From positions 3,104,352 to 3,168,351 of the forward strand of contig NZ_CP121106.1 of assembly GCF_029623755.1 (NCBI RefSeq): 64,000 bases of DNA. Reading direction: 5' to 3'. Position numbers and translations under genes: made by a program. Under the pieces are notes generated by a model. It ran no database searches and was not told the DNA's origin. It saw nothing but the letters and a program-made list of their open reading frames with translations. This stretch comes from Altererythrobacter sp. CAU 1644 (lineage in GTDB: Bacteria; Pseudomonadota; Alphaproteobacteria; Sphingomonadales; Sphingomonadaceae). Position 1 is the first letter of the stretch; each line of letters starts with the position of its first letter. Positions 7,423 to 17,074 of the stretch are shown here, piece after piece.

Positions 7423-7832
7423 TCACCGCGCTCCTTCTCGCCATCTTTCTGTTCCTTGCAGCCGTCGCTTCCCACCTTGTCATTCTGGGTGTCGGCCACC
7501 GGCTTCTCGATCGCCGCCGCGATACGCTGGCAAAGCTTGCCGTTTCGCTGCTCGTGCTCGCGTCGCATTTTCTGGTCGCGATCCTTTTTGCCGCAGGTTT
7601 CTGGCTGGGCGCGCAATGGGGCCTGGGAGGGTTCGACAAGGCGCCTTCAATGGACTGGATGGACTACTTCTATTTCTCGCTCATCAACGTGACCACACTG
7701 GGCCTGGGCGACACTTATCCGACCGAGCACCTGAGAGTTCTCGCCGGCGTCGAGGCCCTCACCGGCTTCGCTCTCATCAGCTGCTCGGCGCAGCTATTCT
7801 GGACCATGATGCAAAAAGGAGAAAAAGCATGA
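7419..7832 (+). CDS. Small potassium-channel-like membrane protein
   Basis: A 137-aa protein with hydrophobic segments at about residues 2-29, 38-64 and 105-131. Between the last two is a pore helix and a filter-like sequence TTLGLGDTYP (92-101), close to the K+ channel filter TVGYGD but with Leu in place of Tyr. It belongs with the two-TM ion-channel superfamily, with one extra N-terminal helix. It has no regulatory RCK domain. The ATG overlaps the previous stop, and its stop overlaps the next ATG. A role in membrane potential or cation balance during metal stress is inferred only from the operon. Confidence 0.75.
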   Translation: MITALLLAIFLFLAAVASHLVILGVGHRLLDRRRDTLAKLAVSLLVLASHFLVAILFAAGFWLGAQWGLGGFDKAPSMDWMDYFYFSLINVTTLGLGDTYPTEHLRVLAGVEALTGFALISCSAQLFWTMMQKGEKA

Positions 7833-8356
7833 CTGAAAAGACCTCCCATTCGGACAAGGGAGGGGGCGGCAGCTACTGGCGGTTCATGGCCATGGTGTCG
7901 ACCTCGACTGTGATCATGTTCTTCCTGATGTATGCCAACACCTTTACCGTCGATGATCTTTTCTGGAGCGAAACGCGCTTCTGGATGATGTTCGTCATGG
8001 GTGCGATGATGATGGTCGTCATGCTCCTCTTCATGTGGGGCATGTACAAGGACCGGACCAAGAACTTCATCATTCTGGGCGTCGGGGCCTTTGTGTTCGC
8101 GCTCGCACTATGGCTGGTGCGCAGCCAGACCACCGTCGACGATACCGAATATATGGCAGCGATGATCCCGCACCACTCGATCGCGATCATGACCAGCGAA
8201 CGCGCGAGCCTGAAAGATCCTCGCGTGCGCGAACTCGCTCAAGCGATCATAGTCGCCCAGCGCCGCGAAATCGCCGAGATGAAATATCTCATCGACGATA
8301 TCGAGCAGAACGGTCCGCGGACCGAAGAACGCCTGCCCGAGGAGATGCAGCAATGA
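7829..8356 (+). CDS. DUF305 membrane-anchored protein
   Basis: A 175-aa protein with three N-terminal membrane segments (about 17-37, 50-71 and 77-95). The second is very Met-rich (MMFVMGAMMMVVMLLFMWGM). A C-terminal helical DUF305 domain has YMAAMIPHHSIAIMTSERAS and the helix VAQRREIAEMKYLIDDI. In the DUF305 family the Met/His-His motif is thought to bind metal, often copper. The Met clustering in the membrane fits soft-metal contact. Overlapping start and stop codons on both sides make this the third gene of a four-gene coupled block. Confidence 0.85.
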   Translation: MTEKTSHSDKGGGGSYWRFMAMVSTSTVIMFFLMYANTFTVDDLFWSETRFWMMFVMGAMMMVVMLLFMWGMYKDRTKNFIILGVGAFVFALALWLVRSQTTVDDTEYMAAMIPHHSIAIMTSERASLKDPRVRELAQAIIVAQRREIAEMKYLIDDIEQNGPRTEERLPEEMQQ

Positions 8357-8841
8357 ACAAGATAGCTCTCACGGCGCTCATCGCGCTTCCGCTCGCCGCC
8401 TGCAATTCGAATACTGCTCCGGGAAATGACCGCGAAGCCCAGCTCGACCCGCCTGCCACTGCCGCGCCGATCGAGGACGCGGCCAGTGCACTGGCAAATG
8501 TTGACCCGGGCCTCATGCTTCCCGGGACCATGAATGACGCGGACCTTGCTGCTCTGGGCGCAGGACAGGCCTGCCAGTTCCGCCTGACCGAAGTGGCCTT
8601 TCCCTCGTTTGTCTATGACGGTGACGGGGGCGGAGCGATCAAGATCAATGGCAAATTGATCCCCGTGACCGCCGATGGCCCCGGCAGCTATGCGAACGGC
8701 GAGCTTCGGATCAAAACCCGTATGCTGGATGATGAAGGCGATGCGGGCCTGCAAATGCAGGAGATGATCGTGGCAGCACCAAGAGCCAAGGATGAGTTCG
8801 GTTTTTGGGGCTATACCACCTGTCCGGCCGACGGAGCCTGA
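8353..8841 (+). CDS. Putative lipoprotein of unknown function
   Basis: A 162-aa protein with a signal peptide and lipobox LPLAACNSN, so the mature protein begins at Cys18. A Pro/Ala-rich linker follows, then a compact domain with ACQFRLTEVAFPSFVYDGDG, AIKINGKLIPV and FGFWGYTTCPADGA. The two Cys residues in the folded part could form a disulfide. I do not recognise the family. It is the last gene of the block begun by the glutaredoxin fusion, with ATGA overlap to the DUF305 gene. Confidence 0.75.
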   Translation: MNKIALTALIALPLAACNSNTAPGNDREAQLDPPATAAPIEDAASALANVDPGLMLPGTMNDADLAALGAGQACQFRLTEVAFPSFVYDGDGGGAIKINGKLIPVTADGPGSYANGELRIKTRMLDDEGDAGLQMQEMIVAAPRAKDEFGFWGYTTCPADGA

Positions 8842-8934
8842 TACTGGCAGGGCGCATGGGCGGGCCGTCGGCTACCCCATGCGCCCGCGCCTTCGCCCTT
8901 TGTCGCCATCACCAGTCTTAACAGGAACAAGCAG

Positions 8935-9639
8935 ATGACTGATACGAGGCCCATCGCTGTCTTCGGGGCAGGCGGGAAGACCGGCAGCGAGCTATTGAGG
9001 CGTGCCCTTGCCTCGGACATACCGATCCGCGCCTTCGAACACACAGTGCCTGGATCAGACGAGCGGGTGGGCGACTTCGAATATATCGAATGCGATGTGC
9101 TGTCGGACGATTTCGCGGGCGATCTCGATGGCTGCCGCGCGGTTATCTCGACGCTCGGTGTCGCTTTCGGTCCGGGCAATGCGATCGATCCACCGCCGCT
9201 CTATACCGATGGCACGCGCAACCTGCTCGGGGCGATGGCACAAGCGAAGATCGACCGTATTGCCGTGATCTCCGCCGCCTTCGTCGAACATCAGTCGAGC
9301 GTTCCGGCGTGGTTTGAACTCACCGCCAAGCCAGCATTGTTCAATATACTCGAGCAGATGCGCGCCATGGAGGCGATGCTCAGCGACGCACAAGGCACCA
9401 AATGGACGGTCGCACGACCGGGCTGGCTGCTGGATGAGCCTTACACCGGCGATGCCGTCATTACGGATGAACGCTTGGCAGAAGGCTGTTTCCGCTGCCG
9501 TCATGCTGATCTCGCGGCGAGCCTGCTCGATTTCGTGTGCGAAGATACCTGGATCAACGCAAAGCCTGCCATCGGCAGGCCCGAAGCCGAACATTTCGAA
9601 AGTCCCGCCGCCATCAAGGCCGAACTCGGGATCGATTGA
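8935..9639 (+). CDS. NAD(P)-binding oxidoreductase (atypical SDR, NAD(P)H-binding)
   Basis: A 234-aa Rossmann-fold protein. The dinucleotide loop GAGGKTG is at residues 11-17. Further SDR-like elements are DVLSDD, TLGVAFGPGNAID, YTDGTRNLLGAM and ISAAFVEHQ. It lacks the classical YxxxK, as is usual for atypical SDR proteins that act as NAD(P)H-quinone reductases or nucleotide-sugar modifying enzymes. It follows the lipoprotein gene by 93 nt and precedes the MBL-rhodanese gene by 71 nt. A role in redox or thiol stress is plausible. Confidence 0.8.
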   Translation: MTDTRPIAVFGAGGKTGSELLRRALASDIPIRAFEHTVPGSDERVGDFEYIECDVLSDDFAGDLDGCRAVISTLGVAFGPGNAIDPPPLYTDGTRNLLGAMAQAKIDRIAVISAAFVEHQSSVPAWFELTAKPALFNILEQMRAMEAMLSDAQGTKWTVARPGWLLDEPYTGDAVITDERLAEGCFRCRHADLAASLLDFVCEDTWINAKPAIGRPEAEHFESPAAIKAELGID

Positions 9640-9710
9640 GCGCCGTATAATTTTGCGATTTGTGACAGGCCCGCACGTTGCAAGTTGTGAGCAACAGACA
9701 AGGAAATCGT

Positions 9711-11060
9711 ATGTTTCTGGAGAAAATCAAAACCCCTGGCCTCTCGCACCTTTCCTATATCATCGGCTCGGGCGGACAGGCAGCGGTCATCGATCCGCGC
9801 CGGGACTGCGAGATCTATGTCGAAAAGGCGCGGGCCGAAGGACTGGAGATAACGCACATCTTCGAAACCCATCGCAATGAGGATCTGATCAGCGGCTCGC
9901 CGATCTTGGCCGATTTGACAGGAGCCACGGTCTATCACGGGCCCAACGCGGCAGGCGAGATCGTTTTTGCCAATACCGCACGCGAGGGCGATTGTTTCGA
10001 GCTGGGTCAATTGCGGATCGAGGTGCTGGAAACACCTGGACACACCGACGATCATCTCGCTTTCGTCATCCATGACGGCGAATATTCCGAGGGACCGGTC
10101 GGCGTCTTTACCGGCGATGCCCTGTTTGTCGGCGATGTCGGGCGCACCGATTTCTATCCCGAGCGCAAGGAAGAGGTCGCAGGCCTTCTGTTCGACTCAC
10201 TGCAGAAACTTTGCGGCCTCGGCGATCAGGCGATTATCTACCCGGCGCATGGTGCGGGCTCGGTCTGCGGGTCGGGAATGGCGGATCGGGAATTCTCGAC
10301 AATCGGCCACGAGCGACGCAACAACCCTCGCCTGCGCATCTCCGACCGCGACGAGTTCATCAAGGCGAAGGTAGCAGAACACCACCACCAACCTCCCTAT
10401 TTCCGGCTGATGGAACGGCTTAACCTCGAAGGGGCCGATGCCGCGCCGCGGGTCATACGACCAAGGCGCTTAGGGCTGGGAGAGCTTGACGAGATCGAAG
10501 CCGATCACTTGGTCGATGTGCGCGAGCCGCTCGCCTATGCCGCCGGTCATATGCCAGGTGCCATGTGCCTCCCGGTGGGAATGATACCGGCCTTTGCGGG
10601 ATGGTTCCTCGCTGAAGGCGACAGGATCGCCCTCGTCGCTTCCGAGGAAGACCAGCTAGCCCACGCCATGGCCCATCTGGTGCGCATCGGTCTCGATAAT
10701 ATTATCGGCGGCTATGTCGGCGTGGTTCCAGCCGCTGCTCAGGGCAAAGCGATGCGCAGCATACCCATGATCGGCACCGAAGAAATCGCGCGCAGGCTCA
10801 ATCAGGACCGCCGTGATTGGACCTTGCTCGACGTGCGCGACGCGGACGAACGGCAAGAAGCAAGCATCGAAGGGTCAGAACATATCTATGTCGGTGAGCT
10901 CAACACGCGGTGGGAAGATCTCGACCGCGACCGCCACTACACGCTGATGTGCGCGAGCGGTATGCGGGCGAGCGTTGCCGCAGGCTGGCTGGCAAGCCAG
11001 GGCTTCAAGCGCCTCGACATCTATCTCGGCTCCATGGGCGCTTGGAAAAAACGCGCATAG
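9711..11060 (+). CDS. Metallo-beta-lactamase-fold protein with two rhodanese domains
   Basis: A 449-aa cytoplasmic protein. Residues 1-240 are an MBL fold related to persulfide dioxygenases. The usual HxHxDH is FETHRNEDL (51-59), so two metal-binding His are replaced by Asn56 and Leu59. H111 (PGHTDDH), D136 (FTGDALF) and H180 (YPAHGAG) remain. A first rhodanese domain (about 255-345) has ALVASEEDQ where the active Cys loop should be and is probably inactive. The second (about 360-449) has LMCASGMRAS, with Cys414 intact. A role in sulfane sulfur or polysulfide chemistry is likely. I used the ATG at 9711; an in-frame start lies upstream at 9678. Confidence 0.85.
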   Translation: MFLEKIKTPGLSHLSYIIGSGGQAAVIDPRRDCEIYVEKARAEGLEITHIFETHRNEDLISGSPILADLTGATVYHGPNAAGEIVFANTAREGDCFELGQLRIEVLETPGHTDDHLAFVIHDGEYSEGPVGVFTGDALFVGDVGRTDFYPERKEEVAGLLFDSLQKLCGLGDQAIIYPAHGAGSVCGSGMADREFSTIGHERRNNPRLRISDRDEFIKAKVAEHHHQPPYFRLMERLNLEGADAAPRVIRPRRLGLGELDEIEADHLVDVREPLAYAAGHMPGAMCLPVGMIPAFAGWFLAEGDRIALVASEEDQLAHAMAHLVRIGLDNIIGGYVGVVPAAAQGKAMRSIPMIGTEEIARRLNQDRRDWTLLDVRDADERQEASIEGSEHIYVGELNTRWEDLDRDRHYTLMCASGMRASVAAGWLASQGFKRLDIYLGSMGAWKKRA

Positions 11061-11075
11061 CTGAAGTTTGGCCTC

Positions 11076-13406
11076 TCAGACTTCGAGGCGCAGACCCCGC
11101 AGCCGCAGCGCATTGCCTATCACCGATACGGAAGAGAGGCTCATGGCTGCGGCCGCAATCATCGGGCTGAGCAGCACTCCGAAGAAGGGATACAGCACGC
11201 CTGCCGCGACCGGGATGCCGAGTGTGTTGTAAGCGAAGGCGAAAAACAGGTTCTGCCGGATGTTGCGCATCGTCCCACGCGACAGCACGATGGCCTGCAC
11301 CACTCCTGTCAGGTCCCCGCGAACCAGCGTCACGCCGGCGCTTTCGATTGCGACATCGGTGCCGGTGCCCATGGCAATGCCGACATCGGCGGCGGCCAGT
11401 GCAGGCGCATCGTTGATCCCGTCCCCTGCCATGCCGACGCGGCGACCTTGCGCTTTCAGCTCTTCGATCTTGCGGTGCTTGTCTTCGGGCGAGACATTCG
11501 CATGCACTTCATCGATTTTCATTTCGCGCGCGACCGCTTCGGCAGTGCCGCGGCTGTCGCCCGTCAGCATAACGACCTGGATTTTGCGCGCATGCAGCGC
11601 CGCAATGGCCGCTGCACTGGTAGGTTTGATCGGATCGGCCACCGAGATGAGCCCTGCCGGCCGACCATCGAACGCAACGAACATCACCGTCTGACCCTGC
11701 TTGCGACCATTTTCGGCCGAGCCCAGCCAGGCCTCGTCATTGATCCCAACGCGCCGCATCATCTTCTCATTTCCGATCGCAACACGGCGGCCCTGGACAT
11801 TGGCTTCAACGCCTTCCCCAGTCGTCGAAGCGAGATCCGTGGCATTGGCAGGAGAAACGCCGCGCGTCCGCGCGCCCTCGACAATGGCATGGGCCAGCGG
11901 ATGTTCGCTCCCCATTTCGACACCTGCCACCGCAGCCAGGAAATCGCTTTCCTTGATATCATCTGCCGGCGTCACCGCCACCAGATCGGGTTTGCCCATC
12001 GTCAGCGTGCCGGTCTTGTCGACCACCAGCGTATCGATTTTCTCGAGTGTCTCCAGCGCCTCGGCATTGCGGATCAGAATCCCGTGCTGGGCACCCTTGC
12101 CTGTGCCCGTCATGATCGACATCGGCGTAGCGAGACCGAGCGCACAGGGACAGGCGATGATCAGGACTGCAATGGCATTGACCAGCGCATAGGCAAGCGC
12201 TGGTGCGGGACCCCAGATTCCCCAGACCACGAAGGTGGCGATGGCTATCACCACCACCGCAGGCACGAACCAGCCCGCCACCTGATCTGCCAGTCGCTGG
12301 ATCGGTGCGCGGCTGCGCTGCGCCTCGGCCACCATCTGGACGATCTTGGACAGCATCGTGTCCTTGCCCACACCGGTCGCGCGCATGACGAACCCGCCAG
12401 TCTGGTTGACCGTGCCGCCAATGACTGTGTCGCCAGCCTGTTTGGCGACCGGCAGCGGTTCGCCGCTGATCATGGATTCATCGATCGCGCTCGATCCCTC
12501 TTCGATCTCGCCATCGACCGGAACCTTATCGCCCGGTCGAACGCGCAGACGATCGCCTGTGGCCAGCTGGTCGAGCGGCACCTCGCGCTCATCGCCGGAG
12601 CCGAAGATCTTGACCGCGCTGGGCGGCGCCAATTCGAGCAATGCGCGCAAAGCGCTCGAGGTCGAGCCTCTTGCCTTGAGCTCGAGGACCTGTCCGAGCA
12701 AAACGAGTGTGGTTATGACCGCTGCCGCCTCGAAATAGACCCCGACCCGTCCCGAATGGTCGCGGAACGCTGCAGGGAACAGATCGGGCGCGACCGTCGC
12801 CACCACGCTGAACAGATAGGCGATGGCAACGCCAAACCCGATCAGCGTGAACATGTTGAGATTGCGCGTCTTGAGCGACTGGACGGCCCGAACGAAGAAC
12901 GGCCAGGCTCCCCAAAGAACAACCGGTGTGGCAAGGGCAAACTGCGCCCATTGCGCCCAGGCAGGTTCGATCAGCCGGTCGAAACTGAGCCCTGGTGCCA
13001 TGTCGCTCATCGCGTAGACGAACAAAGGCAGCGTGAGCAGTGCGCTCCACCAGAACCTACGCCGCATATCAACCAGTTCGGGGTCGGGGCTATCGCCCAG
13101 CGAAACGGTTTCCGGTTCGAGCGCCATGCCGCAAATCGGGCATGAACCCGGCCCGGGCTGGCGGATTTCAGGGTGCATCGGGCAGGTGTAGATCGAGCCT
13201 TCGGGCACATCCTCGACCGCGTCGAGATGCGCGGCCGAGAGATAGAGCTCGGGATCGGTGACGAACTTGTCGTGACATCGCGGCGAACAAAAATAGTGCT
13301 CGGCCCCCGCATGCTTCGCGATATGCTCTGCTCCGTCGATCGCTACGCTCATGCCGCAGACGGGATCGATGGCGGTGCCTTCGAGTAAGCTTGCGTCCGT
13401 GCTCAT
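11076..13406 (-). CDS. Cu(I)-exporting P-type ATPase (P1B-1) with YHS domain
   Basis: A 776-aa heavy-metal ATPase that exports Cu(I) or Ag(I) from the cytoplasm. Instead of an HMA domain it has a YHS domain (about 12-55: [20 protein letters not shown]) and a [20 protein letters not shown] metal-binding motif (75-94). The transmembrane metal site is CPC (419-421), the phosphorylation loop DKTGTLT starts at 463, and the last helix has [17 protein letters not shown], typical of P1B-1 pumps. This resembles CopA/SilP/CopF-type pumps found in mobile copper/silver clusters. It is 138 nt downstream of cusF with a hairpin between, so it may be co-transcribed by readthrough. Confidence 0.93.
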   Translation of the reverse strand: MSTDASLLEGTAIDPVCGMSVAIDGAEHIAKHAGAEHYFCSPRCHDKFVTDPELYLSAAHLDAVEDVPEGSIYTCPMHPEIRQPGPGSCPICGMALEPETVSLGDSPDPELVDMRRRFWWSALLTLPLFVYAMSDMAPGLSFDRLIEPAWAQWAQFALATPVVLWGAWPFFVRAVQSLKTRNLNMFTLIGFGVAIAYLFSVVATVAPDLFPAAFRDHSGRVGVYFEAAAVITTLVLLGQVLELKARGSTSSALRALLELAPPSAVKIFGSGDEREVPLDQLATGDRLRVRPGDKVPVDGEIEEGSSAIDESMISGEPLPVAKQAGDTVIGGTVNQTGGFVMRATGVGKDTMLSKIVQMVAEAQRSRAPIQRLADQVAGWFVPAVVVIAIATFVVWGIWGPAPALAYALVNAIAVLIIACPCALGLATPMSIMTGTGKGAQHGILIRNAEALETLEKIDTLVVDKTGTLTMGKPDLVAVTPADDIKESDFLAAVAGVEMGSEHPLAHAIVEGARTRGVSPANATDLASTTGEGVEANVQGRRVAIGNEKMMRRVGINDEAWLGSAENGRKQGQTVMFVAFDGRPAGLISVADPIKPTSAAAIAALHARKIQVVMLTGDSRGTAEAVAREMKIDEVHANVSPEDKHRKIEELKAQGRRVGMAGDGINDAPALAAADVGIAMGTGTDVAIESAGVTLVRGDLTGVVQAIVLSRGTMRNIRQNLFFAFAYNTLGIPVAAGVLYPFFGVLLSPMIAAAAMSLSSVSVIGNALRLRGLRLEV

Positions 13407-13507
13407 CGCTCTTCCTTTCTCACTCTAAAGCAGACCTTTTACAGCCTTGTCCCGAATACCTTGGCGGTGCCGGCACGATACCAGCTCTCGGTCGTCCGCA
13501 TTTCGTT

Positions 13508-13537
13508 GGGCGGCACCAGGTTTACCTGGCACCACCC
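13508..13537 (-). terminator. Strong RNA hairpin after cusF
   Basis: In the minus-strand transcript, GGGUGGUGCCAGG-UAAA-CCUGGUGCCGCCC forms 13 consecutive pairs, three of them G-U wobbles, with a tetraloop. In plus-strand RNA the same three positions are mismatches, so the structure favours minus-strand RNA. It begins 8 nt after the cusF stop. No U-tract follows, so it could terminate partially or act as a 3'-end stabiliser for cusCBAF mRNA. Confidence 0.55.
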
Positions 13538-13544
13538 AACCCAT

Positions 13545-13928
13545 TTACTGCTTCGTGATCGACGTGATCACATTGCCTTCAGAACCAGTACGAAATTCAA
13601 AGGCAATTCCCTCACCGACGCTTACTTCGCTGCGCAGTTGCTCATCGGCTTCAAAAGCCATGGTCATCGCAGGCCATTCGATCGCTGGGACCGGACCGTG
13701 GTCGACGGTTATTGTGCCCGCTTCGGCATCGATTGCAGTGACCGTGCCTTCTGCGCTGACGGTTTGCATTTCGCTGCCAGGTTCCATCATTGGCATATCC
13801 TCGCCGTCCATCATCATTTCATTTTCTGCCATCGGGATGTCGTTCATGTCGGCAGTGTCCTGGCCAGAATCGCAGGCCGCCAGCGCCAGCGGAAAGGCCA
13901 GTAGGCTCATGAGGGTTGTGGTACGCAT
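13545..13928 (-). CDS. cusF: CusF-like periplasmic copper-binding lipoprotein
   Basis: A 127-aa protein with signal and lipobox [10 protein letters not shown] Met/Asp/Glu-rich spacer follows ([20 protein letters not shown]). The CusF beta-barrel (about 55-127) has [20 protein letters not shown] and EWPAMTMAF; the Trp, two Mets and His of CusF Cu(I)/Ag(I) binding are all present. It should hand Cu(I) to the Cus pump. The start overlaps the cusA end by 22 nt. CusB in this operon carries a second, fused CusF domain. Confidence 0.9.
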   Translation of the reverse strand: MRTTTLMSLLAFPLALAACDSGQDTADMNDIPMAENEMMMDGEDMPMMEPGSEMQTVSAEGTVTAIDAEAGTITVDHGPVPAIEWPAMTMAFEADEQLRSEVSVGEGIAFEFRTGSEGNVITSITKQ

Positions 13929-16900
13929 TCTTCTTCTCCTTGGGGTTGGGTTGGCCGTTCGGGCCGGGGGCGCCGCATCAACAAATATGCAGCGGGGATA
14001 ACGAACATCGAAAGCAGCGGCGCGGTGATCATGCCGCCCACCATCGGCGCGGCGATGCGGCTCATGACCTCCGAACCTGCGCCGGTTCCAATGAGGATAG
14101 GGAAGAGACCGGCAAGAATGACGGCCACGGTCATCGCCTTGGGACGCACGCGCAGAAGAGCACCCTCCCTGATGGCTTCGCCCACGCCGTCCGCATCGAG
14201 GGCACCGCTGCGCCGGGCCAGCGCAGACTTGAGGTAGATCAGCATGATGACGCCGAACTCGGCAGACACACCGGCAAGCGCAATAAAACCCACCGATGTC
14301 GCAACAGACTGGTTGTAGCCCATCAGATACAGCAGCCAGAAGCCGCCGGTGAGGGCAAAGGGCAGCGTGCCCATAACAAGTAGCGCTTCGTCGAAGCGGC
14401 GGAAGATCAGGTACAGCAAAACGAAGATGATGCCGAGCGTCGCGGGAACGACGACCTGCAACCGCTCATTGGCGCGGGTGAGATATTCAAACTGGCCCGC
14501 GTAAGAGATGCTCACACCGGCAGGCAGATCGACGCCATCTGACACTGCCTCCTGAAGATCGCTTACGACCGAGGTTAGATCGCGCCCGCGCGTATCGACA
14601 TAGACCACGCTGATAAGACGGCCTTGCTCATTCTTGAGCATCGGGGGGCCATCGCTGACGCTCACCTGCGCTACGGTGCCGAGCGTAATTTGCTGGCCAG
14701 ACGGGGTTAGCAAAGGCAGCGCGCGCAGTTCTGCGAGGCTGTCGCGGATCTCGCGCGGATAGCGCACATTGATGGGATATCGCGCCAGTCCTTCGACCGT
14801 TCTGCCGATATTCGCGCCGCCGATCGCGCCTGACACAATCTGCTGAACATCGGCGATATTCAGCCCGAAACGCGCCGCAGCGACCCGGTCGATGTCCACA
14901 TCGACATAGCGGCCTCCCGAAAGACGCTCTGCCAAAGCGGAGCTGACGCCGGGAACCTGTTTTGCGACATTCTCGACCTGCAACGCCACGCGCTCGATCT
15001 CGCCAAGGTCCTCGCCAGACACTTTCACGCCTATCGGGCTCTTGATACCGGTCGCGAGCATGTCGATGCGGTTGCGGATCGGGGGCACCCAGACATTGGC
15101 GAGCCCCGGCACCTGCACCGCACGATCAAGCTCTTCGACGAGCTTCTCCGGCGTCATTCCGGGTCGCCACTCTTCTCGAGGTTTGAACCGGATGGTCGTC
15201 TCGAACATCGTGAGCGGCGCCGGGTCTGTTGCGGTATCCGCGCGTCCTGCCTTGCCGAACACGGTGTCGACTTCGGGCACGGATTTGATCAGTCGATCGG
15301 TCCGCTGAAGCAATGCCGACGCTTCACCAGGAGACAGACCAGGCAACGCGCTTGGCATATAAAGCAAGTCGCCTTCGTCGAGCGGCGGCAGGAATTCTCC
15401 TCCAAGGCGGGTGAACGGGACCAGCGCTGTAAGGAATACGAGGCCTGCCACAACCAATGTGGTTTTCGGTCGGCGCATTACCCAATCAAGACCGGGCCGG
15501 TAGGCGTTGGTCAGCAAGCGATTGAGGAGGTTGGTGTCCTCCTTGGGTATCTTGCCGCGGATCAGCCAGCCCATGAGTACGGGAACCAGTGTCACCGACA
15601 GAATGGCGGCCGCCGCCATGGCATAGGTCTTGGTAAAGGCCAGTGGGGAAAAAAGGCGGCCTTCCTGCGCCTGCAGAGTAAACACCGGCAGGAACGATAG
15701 GGTTATGATCAGGAGGCTGAAAAACAGCGCTGGCCCCACCTCTTTCGATGCGTCCGCAATCAGTTTCCAGCGTTCATCGTTGGACATCTGCTCGTCGGGA
15801 TGGTCCTCTCCCCAATGCTCGATATGCTTGTGCGCGTTCTCGATCATCACGATGGCAGCGTCGACCATTGCGCCGATTGCGATGGCAATGCCGCCCAAGG
15901 ACATGATGTTCGCATCGACCCCTTGGAAACGCATCACGATAAAGGCCGCCAGCACCCCCAATGGAAGCGTGACGATCGCCACCAATGCTGATCGCACATG
16001 CCAAAGGAACAGCACGCAAACGATCGCGACAATGATAAACTCGGCGATGAGTTTTCCGGTCAGGTTTTCGATCGAGGCGTCGATTAGCTTCGAACGATCA
16101 TAGGTCGTGACAATCTCGACCCCTTCGGGAAGACTGGCTTGGAGCACGTCGAGCTTCTCTTCGACAGCCGCGATGGTTGCCCGCGCATCCTCACCCTGTC
16201 TGAGCACGACAATACCGCCTGCGACCTCGCCTTCGCCATTGAGCTCGGCGATTCCTCGTCGCATTTCGGGGCCAAGCTGGATCGTGGCGACATCGGATAA
16301 GGTGACGGGGATACCGTTACCGACCGATTTCAGCGGAATCTGTCTGAAGTCGTCGAGAGACGTGAGATAGCCTGATGCGCGGACCATGAATTCGGCCTCG
16401 CCCATTTCGACCACCGATCCGCCAGCTTCCTGATTGGAGGCCCGGATGGCACGCACGACATCGCTGTAAGTGACGCCAAGCGAAGCCATCCGGTAGGGTT
16501 CCAGCACGACTTGGTACTGCTTGACCATGCCGCCTACGCTGGCGACCTCTGCAATGCCCGGAATAGTCTGGAGCTCATAGCGCAGGAACCAGTCCTGAAG
16601 ACTTCTGAGCCCAGCAAGATCGCTGTTCCCCGTTCGGTCGACGAGAGCATATTCGTAAATCCAGCCCACCCCCGTCGCGTCCGGCCCCAGCGAGCTTGTC
16701 ACACCTTCGGGCAATTCGTTTTGCACTTGGTTGAGATATTCCAGCACGCGCGAGCGCGCCCAGTAGAGGTCCGTACCGTCCTCGAAGATCACATAGACGA
16801 AGCTGTCGCCGAACATCGAATAGCCGCGCACCGTTTCCGCGCCCGGCACCGAGAGCATCGTCGTTGCGAGCGGGTATGTGACCTGATCTTCAACGATGCG

Positions 16901-17074
16901 CGGAGCTTGGCCCGGATAATTCGACCGCACCACGACCTGCACATCAGACAGGTCGGGGATCGCATCGACAGGCGTTGCGCGCACCGCCCAGAAGCCGGCG
17001 AGCGTGACCGCGATGGCCGCCAGAACGATGAAAAACCGATTGGCGATCGAGGCATCGATTATGCGCGCGATCAT
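13907..17074 (-). CDS. cusA: Cu(I)/Ag(I) RND efflux pump CusA
   Basis: A 1055-aa heavy-metal RND permease, the usual length. It begins with a transmembrane helix ([20 protein letters not shown]) and [13 protein letters not shown], the HME-RND N-terminal signature. The periplasmic cleft has [15 protein letters not shown], matching the region of a Cu-binding Met in E. coli CusA, and [20 protein letters not shown]. Transmembrane helix 4 carries [16 protein letters not shown], with the acidic proton-relay residue. It works as a trimer with CusB and CusC to expel Cu(I)/Ag(I) from periplasm and cytoplasm. It overlaps cusB by 4 nt. Confidence 0.96.
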   Translation of the reverse strand: MIARIIDASIANRFFIVLAAIAVTLAGFWAVRATPVDAIPDLSDVQVVVRSNYPGQAPRIVEDQVTYPLATTMLSVPGAETVRGYSMFGDSFVYVIFEDGTDLYWARSRVLEYLNQVQNELPEGVTSSLGPDATGVGWIYEYALVDRTGNSDLAGLRSLQDWFLRYELQTIPGIAEVASVGGMVKQYQVVLEPYRMASLGVTYSDVVRAIRASNQEAGGSVVEMGEAEFMVRASGYLTSLDDFRQIPLKSVGNGIPVTLSDVATIQLGPEMRRGIAELNGEGEVAGGIVVLRQGEDARATIAAVEEKLDVLQASLPEGVEIVTTYDRSKLIDASIENLTGKLIAEFIIVAIVCVLFLWHVRSALVAIVTLPLGVLAAFIVMRFQGVDANIMSLGGIAIAIGAMVDAAIVMIENAHKHIEHWGEDHPDEQMSNDERWKLIADASKEVGPALFFSLLIITLSFLPVFTLQAQEGRLFSPLAFTKTYAMAAAAILSVTLVPVLMGWLIRGKIPKEDTNLLNRLLTNAYRPGLDWVMRRPKTTLVVAGLVFLTALVPFTRLGGEFLPPLDEGDLLYMPSALPGLSPGEASALLQRTDRLIKSVPEVDTVFGKAGRADTATDPAPLTMFETTIRFKPREEWRPGMTPEKLVEELDRAVQVPGLANVWVPPIRNRIDMLATGIKSPIGVKVSGEDLGEIERVALQVENVAKQVPGVSSALAERLSGGRYVDVDIDRVAAARFGLNIADVQQIVSGAIGGANIGRTVEGLARYPINVRYPREIRDSLAELRALPLLTPSGQQITLGTVAQVSVSDGPPMLKNEQGRLISVVYVDTRGRDLTSVVSDLQEAVSDGVDLPAGVSISYAGQFEYLTRANERLQVVVPATLGIIFVLLYLIFRRFDEALLVMGTLPFALTGGFWLLYLMGYNQSVATSVGFIALAGVSAEFGVIMLIYLKSALARRSGALDADGVGEAIREGALLRVRPKAMTVAVILAGLFPILIGTGAGSEVMSRIAAPMVGGMITAPLLSMFVIPAAYLLMRRPRPERPTQPQGEEECVPQPS

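Noticed and set aside
11448..13145. 565-codon open frame opposite the Cu(I) ATPase gene
   Set aside because: Arg/His/Asp-rich sequence without folds; it is the shadow of the ATPase reading frame.
13461..13485. Palindrome GTGCCGGCAC upstream of the Cu(I) ATPase gene
   Set aside because: Ten bases only in a GC-rich region, with no matching second site; chance is likely.
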